Below, piece by piece: positions 45,722 to 54,336 of a stretch of DNA of 64,000 nt. The position numbers and the translations under genes are program-made. Under the pieces are notes generated by a model. That model did no database searches and had not been told where the DNA came from. It saw nothing but the letters and a program-made list of their open reading frames with translations. Source of the DNA: Thalassotalea agarivorans (GTDB taxonomy: Bacteria; Pseudomonadota; Gammaproteobacteria; Enterobacterales; Alteromonadaceae); contig NZ_AP027363.1 in NCBI RefSeq assembly GCF_030295955.1, positions 806,001 to 870,000 of the forward strand, written 5' to 3'. Each line of letters starts with the position of its first letter. Position 1 is the stretch's first letter.

Positions 45722-46618
45722 ATGAACTTACCGAATCTTCGCCATTTGCAGTACTTAGTGGCGCTGCATAAATACCAACACTTTAACAAAGCGGCGCAAG
45801 CAAGCTTTGTTAGTCAATCAACGTTAAGTAGTGCGATTGTCAAGCTTGAAGAGCAAATGGGCTGCCAGCTTATTGAGCGCGATCACAAATCGTTTATCTT
45901 TACCCCTCAGGGTGAGCGTGTCGTTGAGATGGCTAGGCAGCTCATTGTTAACGCAACCGAAATGATGGATTTTGCCGAGCAACAAGGCGACCCTTGTAAA
46001 GGCAGTATTCGCATTGGCTGTATTCCCACAATTGCACCTTATTTGCTCACTGACTTGGTATTTGAAAGCCAACAAAAGCTACCTGATCTCTCTTTATATC
46101 TAGATGAAGATACTACAGAAAATTTATTGCTTAAGCTGGCTAATGGCGATATCGATACCGCGATTTTAGCCCTGCCAGTTGAGACCGGCAGTTTTCAAAC
46201 CAAGGTGCTAGGTAAAGACCATTTTTATATGGCGGGTGATAAGCACTTAATAGAGCGATTTAAACCTAGCCAAGATTATGAACAACTTCCTGAAGGTAGT
46301 GTCTTTTTGTTATCAGACGAGCACTGTATGACAGAGCATGCCTTGTCGGCTTGTAACGTTGAAGATAAAACGCGTATTCACCCATTCTCCGCCGCCAGTA
46401 TATCGACGCTCGTGCAAATGACCGCGTTTCATCACGGTTTTACTTTCTTGCCAGAAATGGCGGTTAAAAAAGGTGTAGGCCAATTGGCGGATATTGCTAT
46501 CGAGCCATTTAAAGGGGATAGGTATCGTGAAATCGGTATGTTATGGCGCTCTACAAGCCTAAGACGACAGGCGTTTAGCCAAATTGGCGAGATAGTGTCT
46601 AATCTTCTCGAAAAATAA
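45722..46618 (+). CDS. oxyR: OxyR, hydrogen peroxide-sensing LysR regulator
   Basis: A 298-aa LysR-type regulator. The N-terminal HTH (NLRHLQYLVALHKYQHFNKAA, then QSTLSSAIVKLEEQMG) opens the protein. The C-terminal sensor domain has the two redox cysteines in SDEHCMTEHALSAC, the same spacing as Cys199 and Cys208 of E. coli OxyR; this sets it apart from generic LysR proteins. The GTG at 45716 is an alternative start; AAAAGG lies well placed for the ATG. Targets are catalases and peroxiredoxins elsewhere in the genome (family knowledge). Confidence 0.9.
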   Translation: MNLPNLRHLQYLVALHKYQHFNKAAQASFVSQSTLSSAIVKLEEQMGCQLIERDHKSFIFTPQGERVVEMARQLIVNATEMMDFAEQQGDPCKGSIRIGCIPTIAPYLLTDLVFESQQKLPDLSLYLDEDTTENLLLKLANGDIDTAILALPVETGSFQTKVLGKDHFYMAGDKHLIERFKPSQDYEQLPEGSVFLLSDEHCMTEHALSACNVEDKTRIHPFSAASISTLVQMTAFHHGFTFLPEMAVKKGVGQLADIAIEPFKGDRYREIGMLWRSTSLRRQAFSQIGEIVSNLLEK

Positions 46619-46630
46619 TGAAAAAATTTA

Positions 46631-46657
46631 CAACTTTTTGAACATCCAACACGACTA
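46631..46657 (+). promoter_or_regulatory. Possible ECF-type promoter
   Basis: CAACTT at 46631-46636 and CGACTA at 46652-46657, 15 bp apart, resemble the ECF sigma consensus (AAC ... CGTCTA). It lies 34 bp before the sigma-factor start, where an autoregulated promoter is expected. The match is partial. Confidence 0.3.
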
Positions 46658-46690
46658 TCTATATAACGCAGCAAAAATAATGGAAATCAA

Positions 46691-47239
46691 GTGTTTGAAC
46701 GCAGCGACGAAACTCTAGTAAAACAGGCATTGAAACAGAATAAATCTGCTTGGTTAGCCCTGGTTAAGCGCTACGAGAAGGCGATATACAACTATACGCT
46801 TCGTATGGTGAGTAACGAGCAAGATGCAATGGATTTAATGCAAGATGTGTTTATTGCCGTGTTTCGTAATTTAGCGAATTTTCGTGGCGACAGTGCGTTT
46901 AAAAGTTGGTTGTTCAAAATCGCCCATTACCGATGCATAGAGTTTTATCGTAAGAAGCGCCCAACACAATCGCTTGATGAAGCGCCCGAGCAAGAAGCAG
47001 AAGAACACCATGCTTGCCCAGAACATGCGGCGCAATTAGGGCAACAAGCGAAAGAATTGCATGTAGCAATGCAACAACTGCCGTTTAATCAAAAGGTGGT
47101 CGTAGAGTTAAAGTTTTTCCAGCATTGTACGTTCGATGATATTGCTTACCAACTGGGGATCTCAGTGAATACAGCAAAATCTCGATTGTATACGGCATTA
47201 GATAAGTTAAAAGGTTTATTGGAGGTTGAATATGTCTGA
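46691..47239 (+). CDS. ECF RNA polymerase sigma factor
   Basis: A 182-aa extracytoplasmic-function sigma factor. Region 2 has AWLALVKRYEKAIYNYTLRM, DAMDLMQDVFIAVFRNL and FRGDSAFKSWLFKIAHYRCIEFYRK; region 4 has QLPFNQKVVVELKFFQHCTFDDIAYQLGISVNTAKSRLYTALDKLKGLL. The linker is acidic (EQEAEEHH). It starts with GTG at 46691. Its end overlaps the start of a membrane protein by 8 bp, the usual sigma/anti-sigma arrangement. Confidence 0.93.
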   Translation: MFERSDETLVKQALKQNKSAWLALVKRYEKAIYNYTLRMVSNEQDAMDLMQDVFIAVFRNLANFRGDSAFKSWLFKIAHYRCIEFYRKKRPTQSLDEAPEQEAEEHHACPEHAAQLGQQAKELHVAMQQLPFNQKVVVELKFFQHCTFDDIAYQLGISVNTAKSRLYTALDKLKGLLEVEYV

Positions 47240-47927
47240 TCAACATAAACAACACGACAAAGAAAAAGCATTTTTAGACTGGATGGAAGGTAAAAATGCA
47301 GGCGAAATAGAGCCTGATTTAACCGAAGATCCTATGTGGCAACAGCGTATGCAGACCGCAGAATACATAGCGCAACAAGCTGATATGTATCCTGAGCAAT
47401 CGGTCCCGCAGTGGAATCGAGAAGCTACCTTTGACGCAGACAAACGCGCCTGGTGGCAATGGGGCGGCTTGCCTTTGCTCTCGCTCACTTGTTCAATCGC
47501 GGCGGTATTTTTGGTGCTGTTTAATGTGCAACTGCAGTTTAACGATAAAGGCATGTTACTCACTTTTGGCCCACAACAAGCCGAGGTGGATCAAAATCAG
47601 CTTAATGCTTTGCTAGATAGTCGAATGCGAGAATTTGCCGCGGAGCAACAGCTTTATTTGGCAACATTTACCAAAGATTTGAACAAAGAAACTAATGATC
47701 AAAATATGGCACTTGCTAACTATATCTTAACGACATCACGCCAAGAGCGAAAAGAAGATATGACAGAGTTTTTTGACTATTTGAATCAGCAAAATGAGGC
47801 AACACAGTTGTCGCAAAACAGACGTATCAACCAAATTGAACGTGCTTTGCAATACAAGCAAACCAATTATCAAGAATCAGGCATGAATACAATGCCAGAA
47901 GAAAGTGACGCAACGGTAGAGGAATAA
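47232..47927 (+). CDS. Putative anti-sigma factor
   Basis: A 231-aa protein with an acidic N-terminal cytosolic part (KAFLDWMEGKNAGEIEPDL), a single membrane segment (about 78-97, LPLLSLTCSIAAVFLVLFNV) and a periplasmic, helical, Gln-rich C-terminal part (LLDSRMREFAAEQQLYLATF). No family motif (such as the zinc-binding ZAS) is visible. The call rests on topology and on the overlap with the sigma gene. GGAGGTTGAAT precedes the ATG. It would hold the sigma factor at the membrane until an envelope signal is sensed. Confidence 0.7.
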   Translation: MSDQHKQHDKEKAFLDWMEGKNAGEIEPDLTEDPMWQQRMQTAEYIAQQADMYPEQSVPQWNREATFDADKRAWWQWGGLPLLSLTCSIAAVFLVLFNVQLQFNDKGMLLTFGPQQAEVDQNQLNALLDSRMREFAAEQQLYLATFTKDLNKETNDQNMALANYILTTSRQERKEDMTEFFDYLNQQNEATQLSQNRRINQIERALQYKQTNYQESGMNTMPEESDATVEE

Positions 47928-47931
47928 GGTT

Positions 47932-48813
47932 ATGAAGTTACTGAAATCAATTGTATTAACATCGGCAGCTATCACGTCATTTAGTGCGCTTTCACAAGAC
48001 GCGAGTAAAGAAATGGCAGCAGTGCAAAAACAACTGCAAGTCATGACCAATATCATCAAGTCGTCAATTAATGGTGACAATAAGGGTTTTGGTCATGGTT
48101 CATCGATTGATGCAATGTACTTAAAAGGGCAAGGGGCGGTGTTTACGATTAACGCCAACAGTTATCGTATATTCAGCCACAATATGGAAATTATTACGCC
48201 GGTACCTCCCGTTGCACCAGTGGCACCAGGTGTAGATGAAGATGTGCGTATCGAGATTATTGAAGCGCAAGAAGAAGCGCGAGCGATGGCAATTGAAGCG
48301 TTAGAAAACGACAGAGAAATCGTATACGAGCTTCACGAACAGCAGCGTGATATAGCCAGAGATTTACGTGATGTAGAACGCGAAGTACGCGATATCGAGT
48401 TTAGACAACGCATGGCTGAAAAAGATGAAAAGAAAGAGCTCGATAAAGCAAAAGAACAGCTAGAAAAGCAGAAAAAAGCACTAAAAGAACGCATTATTAT
48501 TGTAGAGCGTAAATCAAAAGACTTGTCGGCTAAACAGAAAAAGGCGCGTCAAGAGCAAGAGCAACGCCGTCAAAAACAAAATGATGAGCTAGCGAAAAAC
48601 CTAACTGACACCTTGTGTTTATATGGCAACGGCTTACGCGCTTTAGGTAAAAATGAATACGTCACTTTTGTTATGAAAAACGCGGGCGAGCGAGCAGGGC
48701 GAGGTTATCAGGATCGTATATATGTCTACACCCATGCCAATGTAATGAAGTGTGCGACCGATCAAATTGATACAGCTAAGTTACTAGAAAGTGCAGTTAC
48801 CTATCAGTTCTAG
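47932..48813 (+). CDS. Secreted coiled-coil protein, third gene of the ECF operon
   Basis: A 293-aa exported protein. A signal peptide (MKLLKSIVLTSAAITSFSALS) leads to a Pro-rich linker (PVPPVAPVAPG at about 90-100), a long charged coiled coil from about 105 to 225 (repeated Glu/Lys/Arg heptads such as LEKQKKALKERI), and a C-terminal domain with two Cys (TLCLYG and MKCATD) that may bond. It follows the anti-sigma gene by 4 bp and is ended by a terminator, so it is part of the same operon. Not recognised; possibly the sensor or target of this system. Confidence 0.75.
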   Translation: MKLLKSIVLTSAAITSFSALSQDASKEMAAVQKQLQVMTNIIKSSINGDNKGFGHGSSIDAMYLKGQGAVFTINANSYRIFSHNMEIITPVPPVAPVAPGVDEDVRIEIIEAQEEARAMAIEALENDREIVYELHEQQRDIARDLRDVEREVRDIEFRQRMAEKDEKKELDKAKEQLEKQKKALKERIIIVERKSKDLSAKQKKARQEQEQRRQKQNDELAKNLTDTLCLYGNGLRALGKNEYVTFVMKNAGERAGRGYQDRIYVYTHANVMKCATDQIDTAKLLESAVTYQF

Positions 48814-48840
48814 TCAGTTTGTCATTATTACTTACAACTA

Positions 48841-48867
48841 AGCGCCAATAGATTGGCGCTTTTTTTA
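48841..48867 (+). terminator. Rho-independent terminator of ECF operon
   Basis: Arms AGCGCCAAT and ATTGGCGCT are followed by a T7 run, 27 bp after the operon's last stop codon. Confidence 0.85.
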
Positions 48868-48917
48868 TGACAATAGGGTAGGCTGTTATTACTGCGAGCT
48901 TATAGTCAAAAGGACTT

Positions 48918-49943
48918 ATGAATAAAACCAAACGATTCTATCTGCGATTGATCTTATTTATTAGCACTATTGTTTCCTTGTTTTTTGTGCCTTGGATATT
49001 AGTGTGGGCGTGGATTTTGCCACTGCCAAACACAATGCAAGCGCAGCTTGAACAAGGATTGTCGCATGGTTTTGATGGCATGATCGTCTATATCGACAAA
49101 GCCGATCAATCGCCTCAATATTTTGCAGCTGGCTGGCACGATAAAGACGCCAAGCTTCCAGCGCGTCCAGACGCGCTGTTTAAGATTGCTAGCATAGGTA
49201 AGCTTTACCATGCGTTGGCGGTAACTAAGCTGGCAAATAGCGGAAAGCTATCACTTGATGATAGTGTTGCCTATCATTTTCCCGAGCTTGCACCTCGCAT
49301 TGCCAACGCTCAGGAAATTACCATTGAAATGCTAGTGAAGCATCGCAGTGGCTTGTTTAGTTTTACTAATACGCCAGACTATTGGAATAATCCTGTCGAC
49401 AGCTTTGAACAAGCGATTGAGCTGGTTTTTGATAAGCCTGCCAACTTCTCACCCAACGATGACTATGAATATTCAAATACCAATTACTTGCTGTTATCAG
49501 AGCTAATTAAACGAATCAGTTTTATGGAAAAGTTTGAATATTTTCAGCAAGCTATTTTATCACCACTTGGACTGACACAAACCTATGAATCGATTGACGA
49601 CATCGATATGGATTTACTGATGAGTGGCTATTATGTTGGCATAGAAGAAGATATGAAGTTTGTCCATTACGGCTCTATGGTAGCAACTGCAGAAGATGTA
49701 GGTCGCTTCGTTCGTGCATTAAACAATGGCGACGCATTTGCGCCAAACGAACAAGCACTTTATACCTCGTTATATCCAACAGAGCATTCAGGGTTAATAC
49801 CAGGCTATCAAAGTTTTGCTCAGTATTATCCAGAAGACGATACGGTGATAGTGATGTTTACCAATACCACCGACTTTAGCGGCTACCACTGGAACTTAGC
49901 GCAAATTCTATTGAGTCGAATTGCAGATATCAGCGCGCAATAA
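48918..49943 (+). CDS. Serine hydrolase of the beta-lactamase/AmpC-like class
   Basis: A 341-aa protein with one N-terminal membrane segment (LILFISTIVSLFFVPWILVW) that anchors or exports it. The active-site SxxK is SIGK in FKIASIGKLYHALAVTKL, the YxN motif is YSNTN, and a third-box GxxQSF region (YQSFAQYYPEDD) follows. Members are penicillin-binding proteins, esterases or D-aminopeptidases, so no drug resistance should be inferred. AAAGGAC precedes the ATG. It is followed by an EEP protein. Confidence 0.85.
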   Translation: MNKTKRFYLRLILFISTIVSLFFVPWILVWAWILPLPNTMQAQLEQGLSHGFDGMIVYIDKADQSPQYFAAGWHDKDAKLPARPDALFKIASIGKLYHALAVTKLANSGKLSLDDSVAYHFPELAPRIANAQEITIEMLVKHRSGLFSFTNTPDYWNNPVDSFEQAIELVFDKPANFSPNDDYEYSNTNYLLLSELIKRISFMEKFEYFQQAILSPLGLTQTYESIDDIDMDLLMSGYYVGIEEDMKFVHYGSMVATAEDVGRFVRALNNGDAFAPNEQALYTSLYPTEHSGLIPGYQSFAQYYPEDDTVIVMFTNTTDFSGYHWNLAQILLSRIADISAQ

Positions 49944-49959
49944 ATGGAACAAGGATTTG

Positions 49960-50838
49960 ATGAATAAATTGATAACGTTAACGTTTAGCATACTTTTACT
50001 ATGCACCAGTGTGTTTGCTATCGCGTTCGAGAAACGTGAAGCCTATGCGCCACAAGCCGTTAAAGTTATGTCGTTTAATATTCGTTACGACAGCGAGCGA
50101 GATAAAAACAATGCCTGGCCTTATCGTAAGTTACTTGCCTTTGAAACCATTAATAACTTTGCGCCAGATATTGTAGGCCTACAAGAAGTGCGTTTGCATC
50201 AGGCACACGATGTGAAACGAGCTTTGTCTAATTACGGTTATCATGGCGCAGGCCGAGATGATGGATTACAGCAAGGTGAGCAAGTGCCGATTTTGTATCT
50301 TAAACAACGATTTGAGTTGCTACAAAAAGGCCATTTTTGGTTGAGTGAACAGCCACTGCTTGCCGGTAGCAAAGGCTGGGATGCGGCGTATCCTCGCATG
50401 GTGAGTTGGGTACTACTTAAAGACAAACGTTTTAAAGACACTTCACCCTTGTTTGTTGTCAATGCGCATTACGATCACATTGGCGAAATTGCACGTAAAC
50501 AAAGCTCTGCGCTGATAGTTAATCGAATAAAGGCGCTGAAAAACAATGCCCATGTTATTGTGTTAGGCGATTTCAACTCGCCACCTAACTCTGCCCCATA
50601 CGATACGCTAATTACCCAGTTATCACTTTCCGACGCTCATGCAAGTGATCAACTAAACAATGTTGGCACTTACCATGGCTTTACGGGTAAAGCGCAGTCA
50701 AAACGCATCGACTGGCTTTTGTTTAGTGGCAGTTTTACTTTAATAAACGCAAACATAGTGCAAACAAATAAAAATGGGCAATATCCTTCAGACCATTTTC
50801 CAATTACTGCAACGTTAGCACCTACACGTAGCCATTAA
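49960..50838 (+). CDS. Endonuclease/exonuclease/phosphatase family protein
   Basis: A 292-aa exported protein: signal MNKLITLTFSILLLCTSVFA, then the EEP fold with VMSFNIRYDSERDKNNAWPYRK, FAPDIVGLQEVR (metal Glu), VNAHYDHIGEIARKQSSALI, VIVLGDFNSPPNSAPY (GDFN catalytic Asp/Asn), and KRIDWLLFSG, YPSDHFPITATL (SDHxP). Members of this class hydrolyse phosphodiesters, including sphingomyelinases and nucleases. The start is taken at 49960 behind AAGGATTTG. It overlaps no neighbour but begins 17 bp after the serine hydrolase stop, so they are probably co-transcribed. Confidence 0.88.
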   Translation: MNKLITLTFSILLLCTSVFAIAFEKREAYAPQAVKVMSFNIRYDSERDKNNAWPYRKLLAFETINNFAPDIVGLQEVRLHQAHDVKRALSNYGYHGAGRDDGLQQGEQVPILYLKQRFELLQKGHFWLSEQPLLAGSKGWDAAYPRMVSWVLLKDKRFKDTSPLFVVNAHYDHIGEIARKQSSALIVNRIKALKNNAHVIVLGDFNSPPNSAPYDTLITQLSLSDAHASDQLNNVGTYHGFTGKAQSKRIDWLLFSGSFTLINANIVQTNKNGQYPSDHFPITATLAPTRSH

Positions 50839-50861
50839 AAAAGGCACCTAAGTGCCTTTAT

Positions 50862-51200
50862 TTATCTGACGATTTCAACAGGTCCATGGTCATCACAATG
50901 GCCATTGTGCACGTGATGTAGCCGACCATTAACGATATAGTCTATATGATCGCCATGTGGCACCGCCTCATGACCACATCCTGGCCCATGTACATGTTCT
51001 CCGCAATTGAATTTTTCATTGCATTCATCAGGGTTATCTTTGCTCACATCCAACGAATGTTCATCATAGTGATCTTCATGTGGATGGTGCAGGTGCCCGT
51101 CATGCAAGTAATCAACATGATCGCCATGTTTAATAGCCGTATGACCACAATTAGGGCCATGAGTATGGTCTGGGTGAGTAGAAGTATTAGAACAAGCCAT
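50862..51200 (-). CDS. His-rich protein with two tandem repeats, probable metal binder
   Basis: A 112-aa soluble protein with 29 or so His. Two about 35-residue units share the pattern HGPxCGHxAxxHGDHxDYxxxGxLHHxHxxHxDxH: the first at residues 12-47, the second at about 69-106, joined by an acidic linker (DVSKDNPDECNEKFN) with extra Cys. Such density of His and Cys suggests Zn, Ni or Cu binding or storage. No signal peptide is visible, so it is probably cytosolic. Similar small proteins exist in other proteobacteria without a known role. Confidence 0.8.
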   Translation of the reverse strand: MACSNTSTHPDHTHGPNCGHTAIKHGDHVDYLHDGHLHHPHEDHYDEHSLDVSKDNPDECNEKFNCGEHVHGPGCGHEAVPHGDHIDYIVNGRLHHVHNGHCDDHGPVEIVR

Positions 51201-51358
51201 TATCGCCTCTTGTACAAGATGTTAATGAGTATTCTTAGTATAGGCATAGATTCTAATTTGTGCCTGAACAAAGCGATAAGGTTCAACAAACTGAGACATG
51301 CTCTAGTCATAGCGCTATTTATGCCTTATGGTAAGGCTAACAACATAGGAATGTGCAA

Positions 51359-52529
51359 ATGAAAAAAATAATAATGTGTTGCTTGGTTGTCTTGAGTTTT
51401 GGGCAATCGCTGCAAGCAAAAGAATACCTAAGGTTTTATCTAGGTGGGCAATGAAGGGCGTATTGAACTTTAATGTGTGAAGTTTGTTCAATCTATAGGC
51501 TGTCTGATCAAAATAGCTAGCATTTTACATAGTCAACTATGTTGATGATTGATATTGCAGAGCAGGGAGTTTATAGGCCGAACCCAACGGGCAGCGTTTG
51601 TTTGATGTTTCTCCATTGTTGCCACCTATTTGTTTAGAAGACTAATCGTCATAGTCGCCGCCTCGTATAAACCTCAAACAATTCGCTGCAAAATCGCACA
51701 TTAAGGTTCAACACGCCCTCCTATGGACGGTTATGGTGACGTAGCTGTATTACCAGAACATCTTAAATCGATACCTAATGTCATGATGTTTCATGGTAAT
51801 GGCGTGTTTGATAATAAACCCAACGGCGGCAAAGGCATTTGGGCACCACTTAAGGCTGGCCATGGTGGCGGCTTTGCATCAGACGGAGTTAAGAATTATT
51901 ACAGCAAACGTTTTGGCGCAGAATTAAGTTTCGCTTACGCCTTAACTAAGCAATTTCCAGACAAACATATCGCTATTATCAAGTATGCAGTGGGTGGTAC
52001 CGGCTTGCATTTAAAAACAGGCTACGGCAACTGGTCACCTGATTTCAGAGAAGGTAATGGCCAAAATCAATATGACTTTGCACTCACTACATTTGCCAAT
52101 GCGTTTGCCGCACAAGATATCGATGGCGATGGAGAAAAAGACACTTTGGTACCTGCGGGTATTATGTGGATGCAAGGAGAAGCGGACGCACATCAAAGTG
52201 AGGCGTCTGCAAAAGCATATGAATACAACCTAACACGTTTAATGAACTTACTGAGAGCGGCACTGCGAGATGATAGCGTAACTGTGGTTATTGCGAAAAT
52301 TACCGATTCGCAGTTAGGTGAAGAAGATATTATGCCGTTTATTGATATTGTGCATCAGGCGCAAAAGCAATTTGTTAGTAAAGACATTTGTGCGGCCTAT
52401 ATGGAAGAAACCTCTACATACCCATACGAGGAAAAAGATCCTTGGCATTATTTGAGCCCGGGTTACATCAGCATGGGCGAAGATTTCGCGCGCCACTATA
52501 TTAAGCTTGCTAAAACATGTGCGAAGTAA
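51359..52529 (+). pseudogene. Sialate O-acetylesterase-domain (SASA/DUF303) gene, split by an inserted element
   Basis: The 5' part (51359-51454) encodes a signal peptide and MKKIIMCCLVVLSFGQS to FYLGGQ, then stops. The 3' part (51723-52529) encodes MDGYGDVAVLPEHL to the end, with GAELSFAYALTKQF, KYAVGGTGLHLK, GIMWMQGEADAHQ and the C-terminal DPWHYLSPGYISMGEDFA (catalytic Asp/His region). In this family the active site reads GQSNM; here GGQ and MDGYG lie on opposite sides of a 269-bp element and the catalytic Ser-Asn is gone. The gene cannot make an active esterase. No ribosome binding site is seen for the 3' part. Confidence 0.85.
51453..51721. mobile_element. MITE-like element with 25-bp terminal inverted repeats
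   Basis: The left end (51453-51477, GAAGGGCGTATTGAAC then TTTAATGTG) and the complement of the right end (51697-51721, GGAGGGCGTGTTGAAC then CTTAATGTG) match at 22 of 25 positions. The 219-bp interior has no intact reading frame, so the element would need a transposase supplied elsewhere. It sits exactly between the Gln and Met codons of an esterase active-site motif. A clean target duplication is not visible. It may be a miniature element or the remains of a full insertion sequence. Confidence 0.8.
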
Positions 52530-52564
52530 GTTAGCTGCGTAAAGATTAGATGTAAATAAGGCGT

Positions 52565-53017
52565 CTATTTAGACGCCTCTACAAATGTTTTAATATCGAT
52601 TAAGTCTTGTTCGATCGCTTTAATCATCGATTTTTTTACCATAGCGCCCATCAAAAACATCAGTATTTTTGCGCCAAATGTTTGCGGCTCTCCCTTAAAC
52701 GACATACTGAGTTCACAGCTACCATCTTGCTCTTCAATTGCCATGGTCGATATATAGACGCTGCCGTGACTTTCGGCTCTCGTGTGATAATAACTAGGCG
52801 CCTTCGCTTCTGTAATCCACATCGTCTCGGTTGCATCTTTACCAAACATTTCACGTGTTTCCTGCCACTTTAAGCCAACAACACCCTCTTCAGGACGTTC
52901 AAGTACCTCAATTGATTTTATGGCGGTAATCATTTGATCGCAGTTATCAATGTTGGTAATGGCTTGCCAAATAGTCTCTGCTGGCGCCGCTATTGTTTGT
53001 GAAACAGATACTTGCAT
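52565..53017 (-). CDS. SRPBCC family protein
   Basis: A 150-aa START-like ligand-binding protein of the polyketide-cyclase type. It opens VSVSQTIAAPAETIWQAITNIDNCDQMITA and has VVGLKWQETREMFGKDATETMWI in the centre. The start at 53017 follows AAGGATAAACC; the frame extends upstream without support. A second, unrelated SRPBCC gene is at 17873. The ligand is unknown. Confidence 0.85.
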   Translation of the reverse strand: MQVSVSQTIAAPAETIWQAITNIDNCDQMITAIKSIEVLERPEEGVVGLKWQETREMFGKDATETMWITEAKAPSYYHTRAESHGSVYISTMAIEEQDGSCELSMSFKGEPQTFGAKILMFLMGAMVKKSMIKAIEQDLIDIKTFVEASK

Positions 53018-53191
53018 AGGTTTATCCTTTTTTCTTTCAAGCATAGCAGATTTGTTTGCGCTGCAAGCTATAGCGGTGGGTAATATCTTTATTGTTCTAT
53101 TTATGAAACAAAGTGTGTTCAATATACCTGTTTATCCCAATTTTAAAACTAAGCATACTAACGCCCATATAGATTAACTACGGACGACAAC

Positions 53192-53734
53192 ATGCTTAAA
53201 AACTCCAACAATGGCTACGGCCTGATCAGCATGCTGCTTCATTGGCTAAGTGCATTCACTGTTATTGCATTATTTGCACTGGGCCTATGGATGATTGAGC
53301 TAGATTACTACTCTAGTTGGTATAAAACTGCTCCCCATTGGCATAAAAGCATAGGTATTTTGTTGTGTGCGGCAACTGTAATACGTGTCATCTTTAAATG
53401 GTTGCAAGTCACGCCAAAAGCCTTGGGTAGTAAGATAGAAAATCGCGCGGCACATCTCGCACATTTTACGCTTTATGCATTGCTTATTGGGCTTTTTGTC
53501 AGTGGCTATTTAATTTCGACTGCAGATGGCAGAGCAATTGAGGTATTCAATTGGTTTAGCATTCCAGCCTCAGGAAAGCTGTTTGATAACCAAGAAGTTA
53601 TTGCCGGAGACATTCACAAATATATTGCCTATGGCTTGATTGGCTTAGCCACATTGCACGCCTTGGCGGCCTTGAAACATCACTTTATTAACAAAGACAA
53701 CACTCTGACTCGAATGATCACATTTAACAAATAA
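53192..53734 (+). CDS. Cytochrome b561 family protein
   Basis: A 180-aa inner-membrane di-haem protein, about four membrane segments. Haem-ligand histidines are visible: LLHWLSAFTVIALFALG, HWHKSIGILL, LAHFTLYALLIGLFVSGYLI and ATLHALAALKHHF. This is the YceJ/CybB type, which passes electrons across the membrane, probably from quinol. It is followed by YceI after 9 bp, the same pair as in E. coli. Confidence 0.9.
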   Translation: MLKNSNNGYGLISMLLHWLSAFTVIALFALGLWMIELDYYSSWYKTAPHWHKSIGILLCAATVIRVIFKWLQVTPKALGSKIENRAAHLAHFTLYALLIGLFVSGYLISTADGRAIEVFNWFSIPASGKLFDNQEVIAGDIHKYIAYGLIGLATLHALAALKHHFINKDNTLTRMITFNK

Positions 53735-53743
53735 GGAAAAATT

Positions 53744-54310
53744 ATGACAAGAAAACTATTAGCCGCTGCACTATTTACAGCAATGACACCATTAGCGTTT
53801 GCAGCAGATTACACTATTGATGACAAAGGCGCTCATGCCAGTATTAACTTTAAAGTAAAGCATTTAGGTTACTCTTGGTTAACAGGACGATTCAATACCT
53901 TTTCTGGAGATTTCAACTACGATGCTAACAATGTTGCGGCGTCGAAAATCAACGTGAATATTGACCCAGCCAGTGTTGACTCAAACCACGCTGAACGCGA
54001 CAAGCACCTTAAAGGTAAAGACTTCCTTGATGTCTCAAGCTTTGACAGCGCAAGTTTTGTTAGTAAAAAAGTAGAGGACTTAGGTAATGGTAAGCTTAAA
54101 ATTACCGGCGACTTTACTTTAAAAGGTATTACTAAAGAAGTTGTTATTGATGCCAACAAAATTGGCGAAGGACAAGACCCTTGGGGCGGCTATCGTGTTG
54201 GTTTTGAAGGTACCACTCAAATTGCTATGGCAGACTACAATATGATGGATTTAGGGCCAGCGTCAGCTCAGATAGAATTAGAGCTGCACGTAGAAGGTAT
54301 CAAGAAATAA
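53744..54310 (+). CDS. yceI: YceI family periplasmic protein
   Basis: A 188-aa secreted lipocalin-like protein. The signal (MTRKLLAAALFTAMTPLAFA) is followed by DYTIDDKGAHASINFKVKHLGYSWLTGRF, DPASVDSNHAERDKHLKGKDFLDV, ITGDFTLKGITKEVV and the C-terminal DLGPASAQIELELHVEG. Related proteins bind isoprenoid quinones in a deep pocket. It is coupled with the cytochrome b gene, which is compatible with a quinone role. AAGGAAAAATT precedes the ATG. A terminator follows directly. Confidence 0.93.
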   Translation: MTRKLLAAALFTAMTPLAFAADYTIDDKGAHASINFKVKHLGYSWLTGRFNTFSGDFNYDANNVAASKINVNIDPASVDSNHAERDKHLKGKDFLDVSSFDSASFVSKKVEDLGNGKLKITGDFTLKGITKEVVIDANKIGEGQDPWGGYRVGFEGTTQIAMADYNMMDLGPASAQIELELHVEGIKK

Positions 54311-54336
54311 AAAAGGGCTTTTCAGCCCTTTTTTAT
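54311..54336. terminator. Bidirectional terminator between yceI and the 142-aa gene
   Basis: Arms AAAGGGCT and AGCCCTTT with a TTTC loop lie between convergent genes; T runs follow on both strands. Confidence 0.8.

Noticed and set aside
51453-51721. An integron attC site (GCCGAACCCAACGGGC words inside the element)
   Set aside because: The R'' L'' L' R' arrangement of attC is not present and no integrase or cassette array is near; the 25-bp terminal repeats explain the element better.
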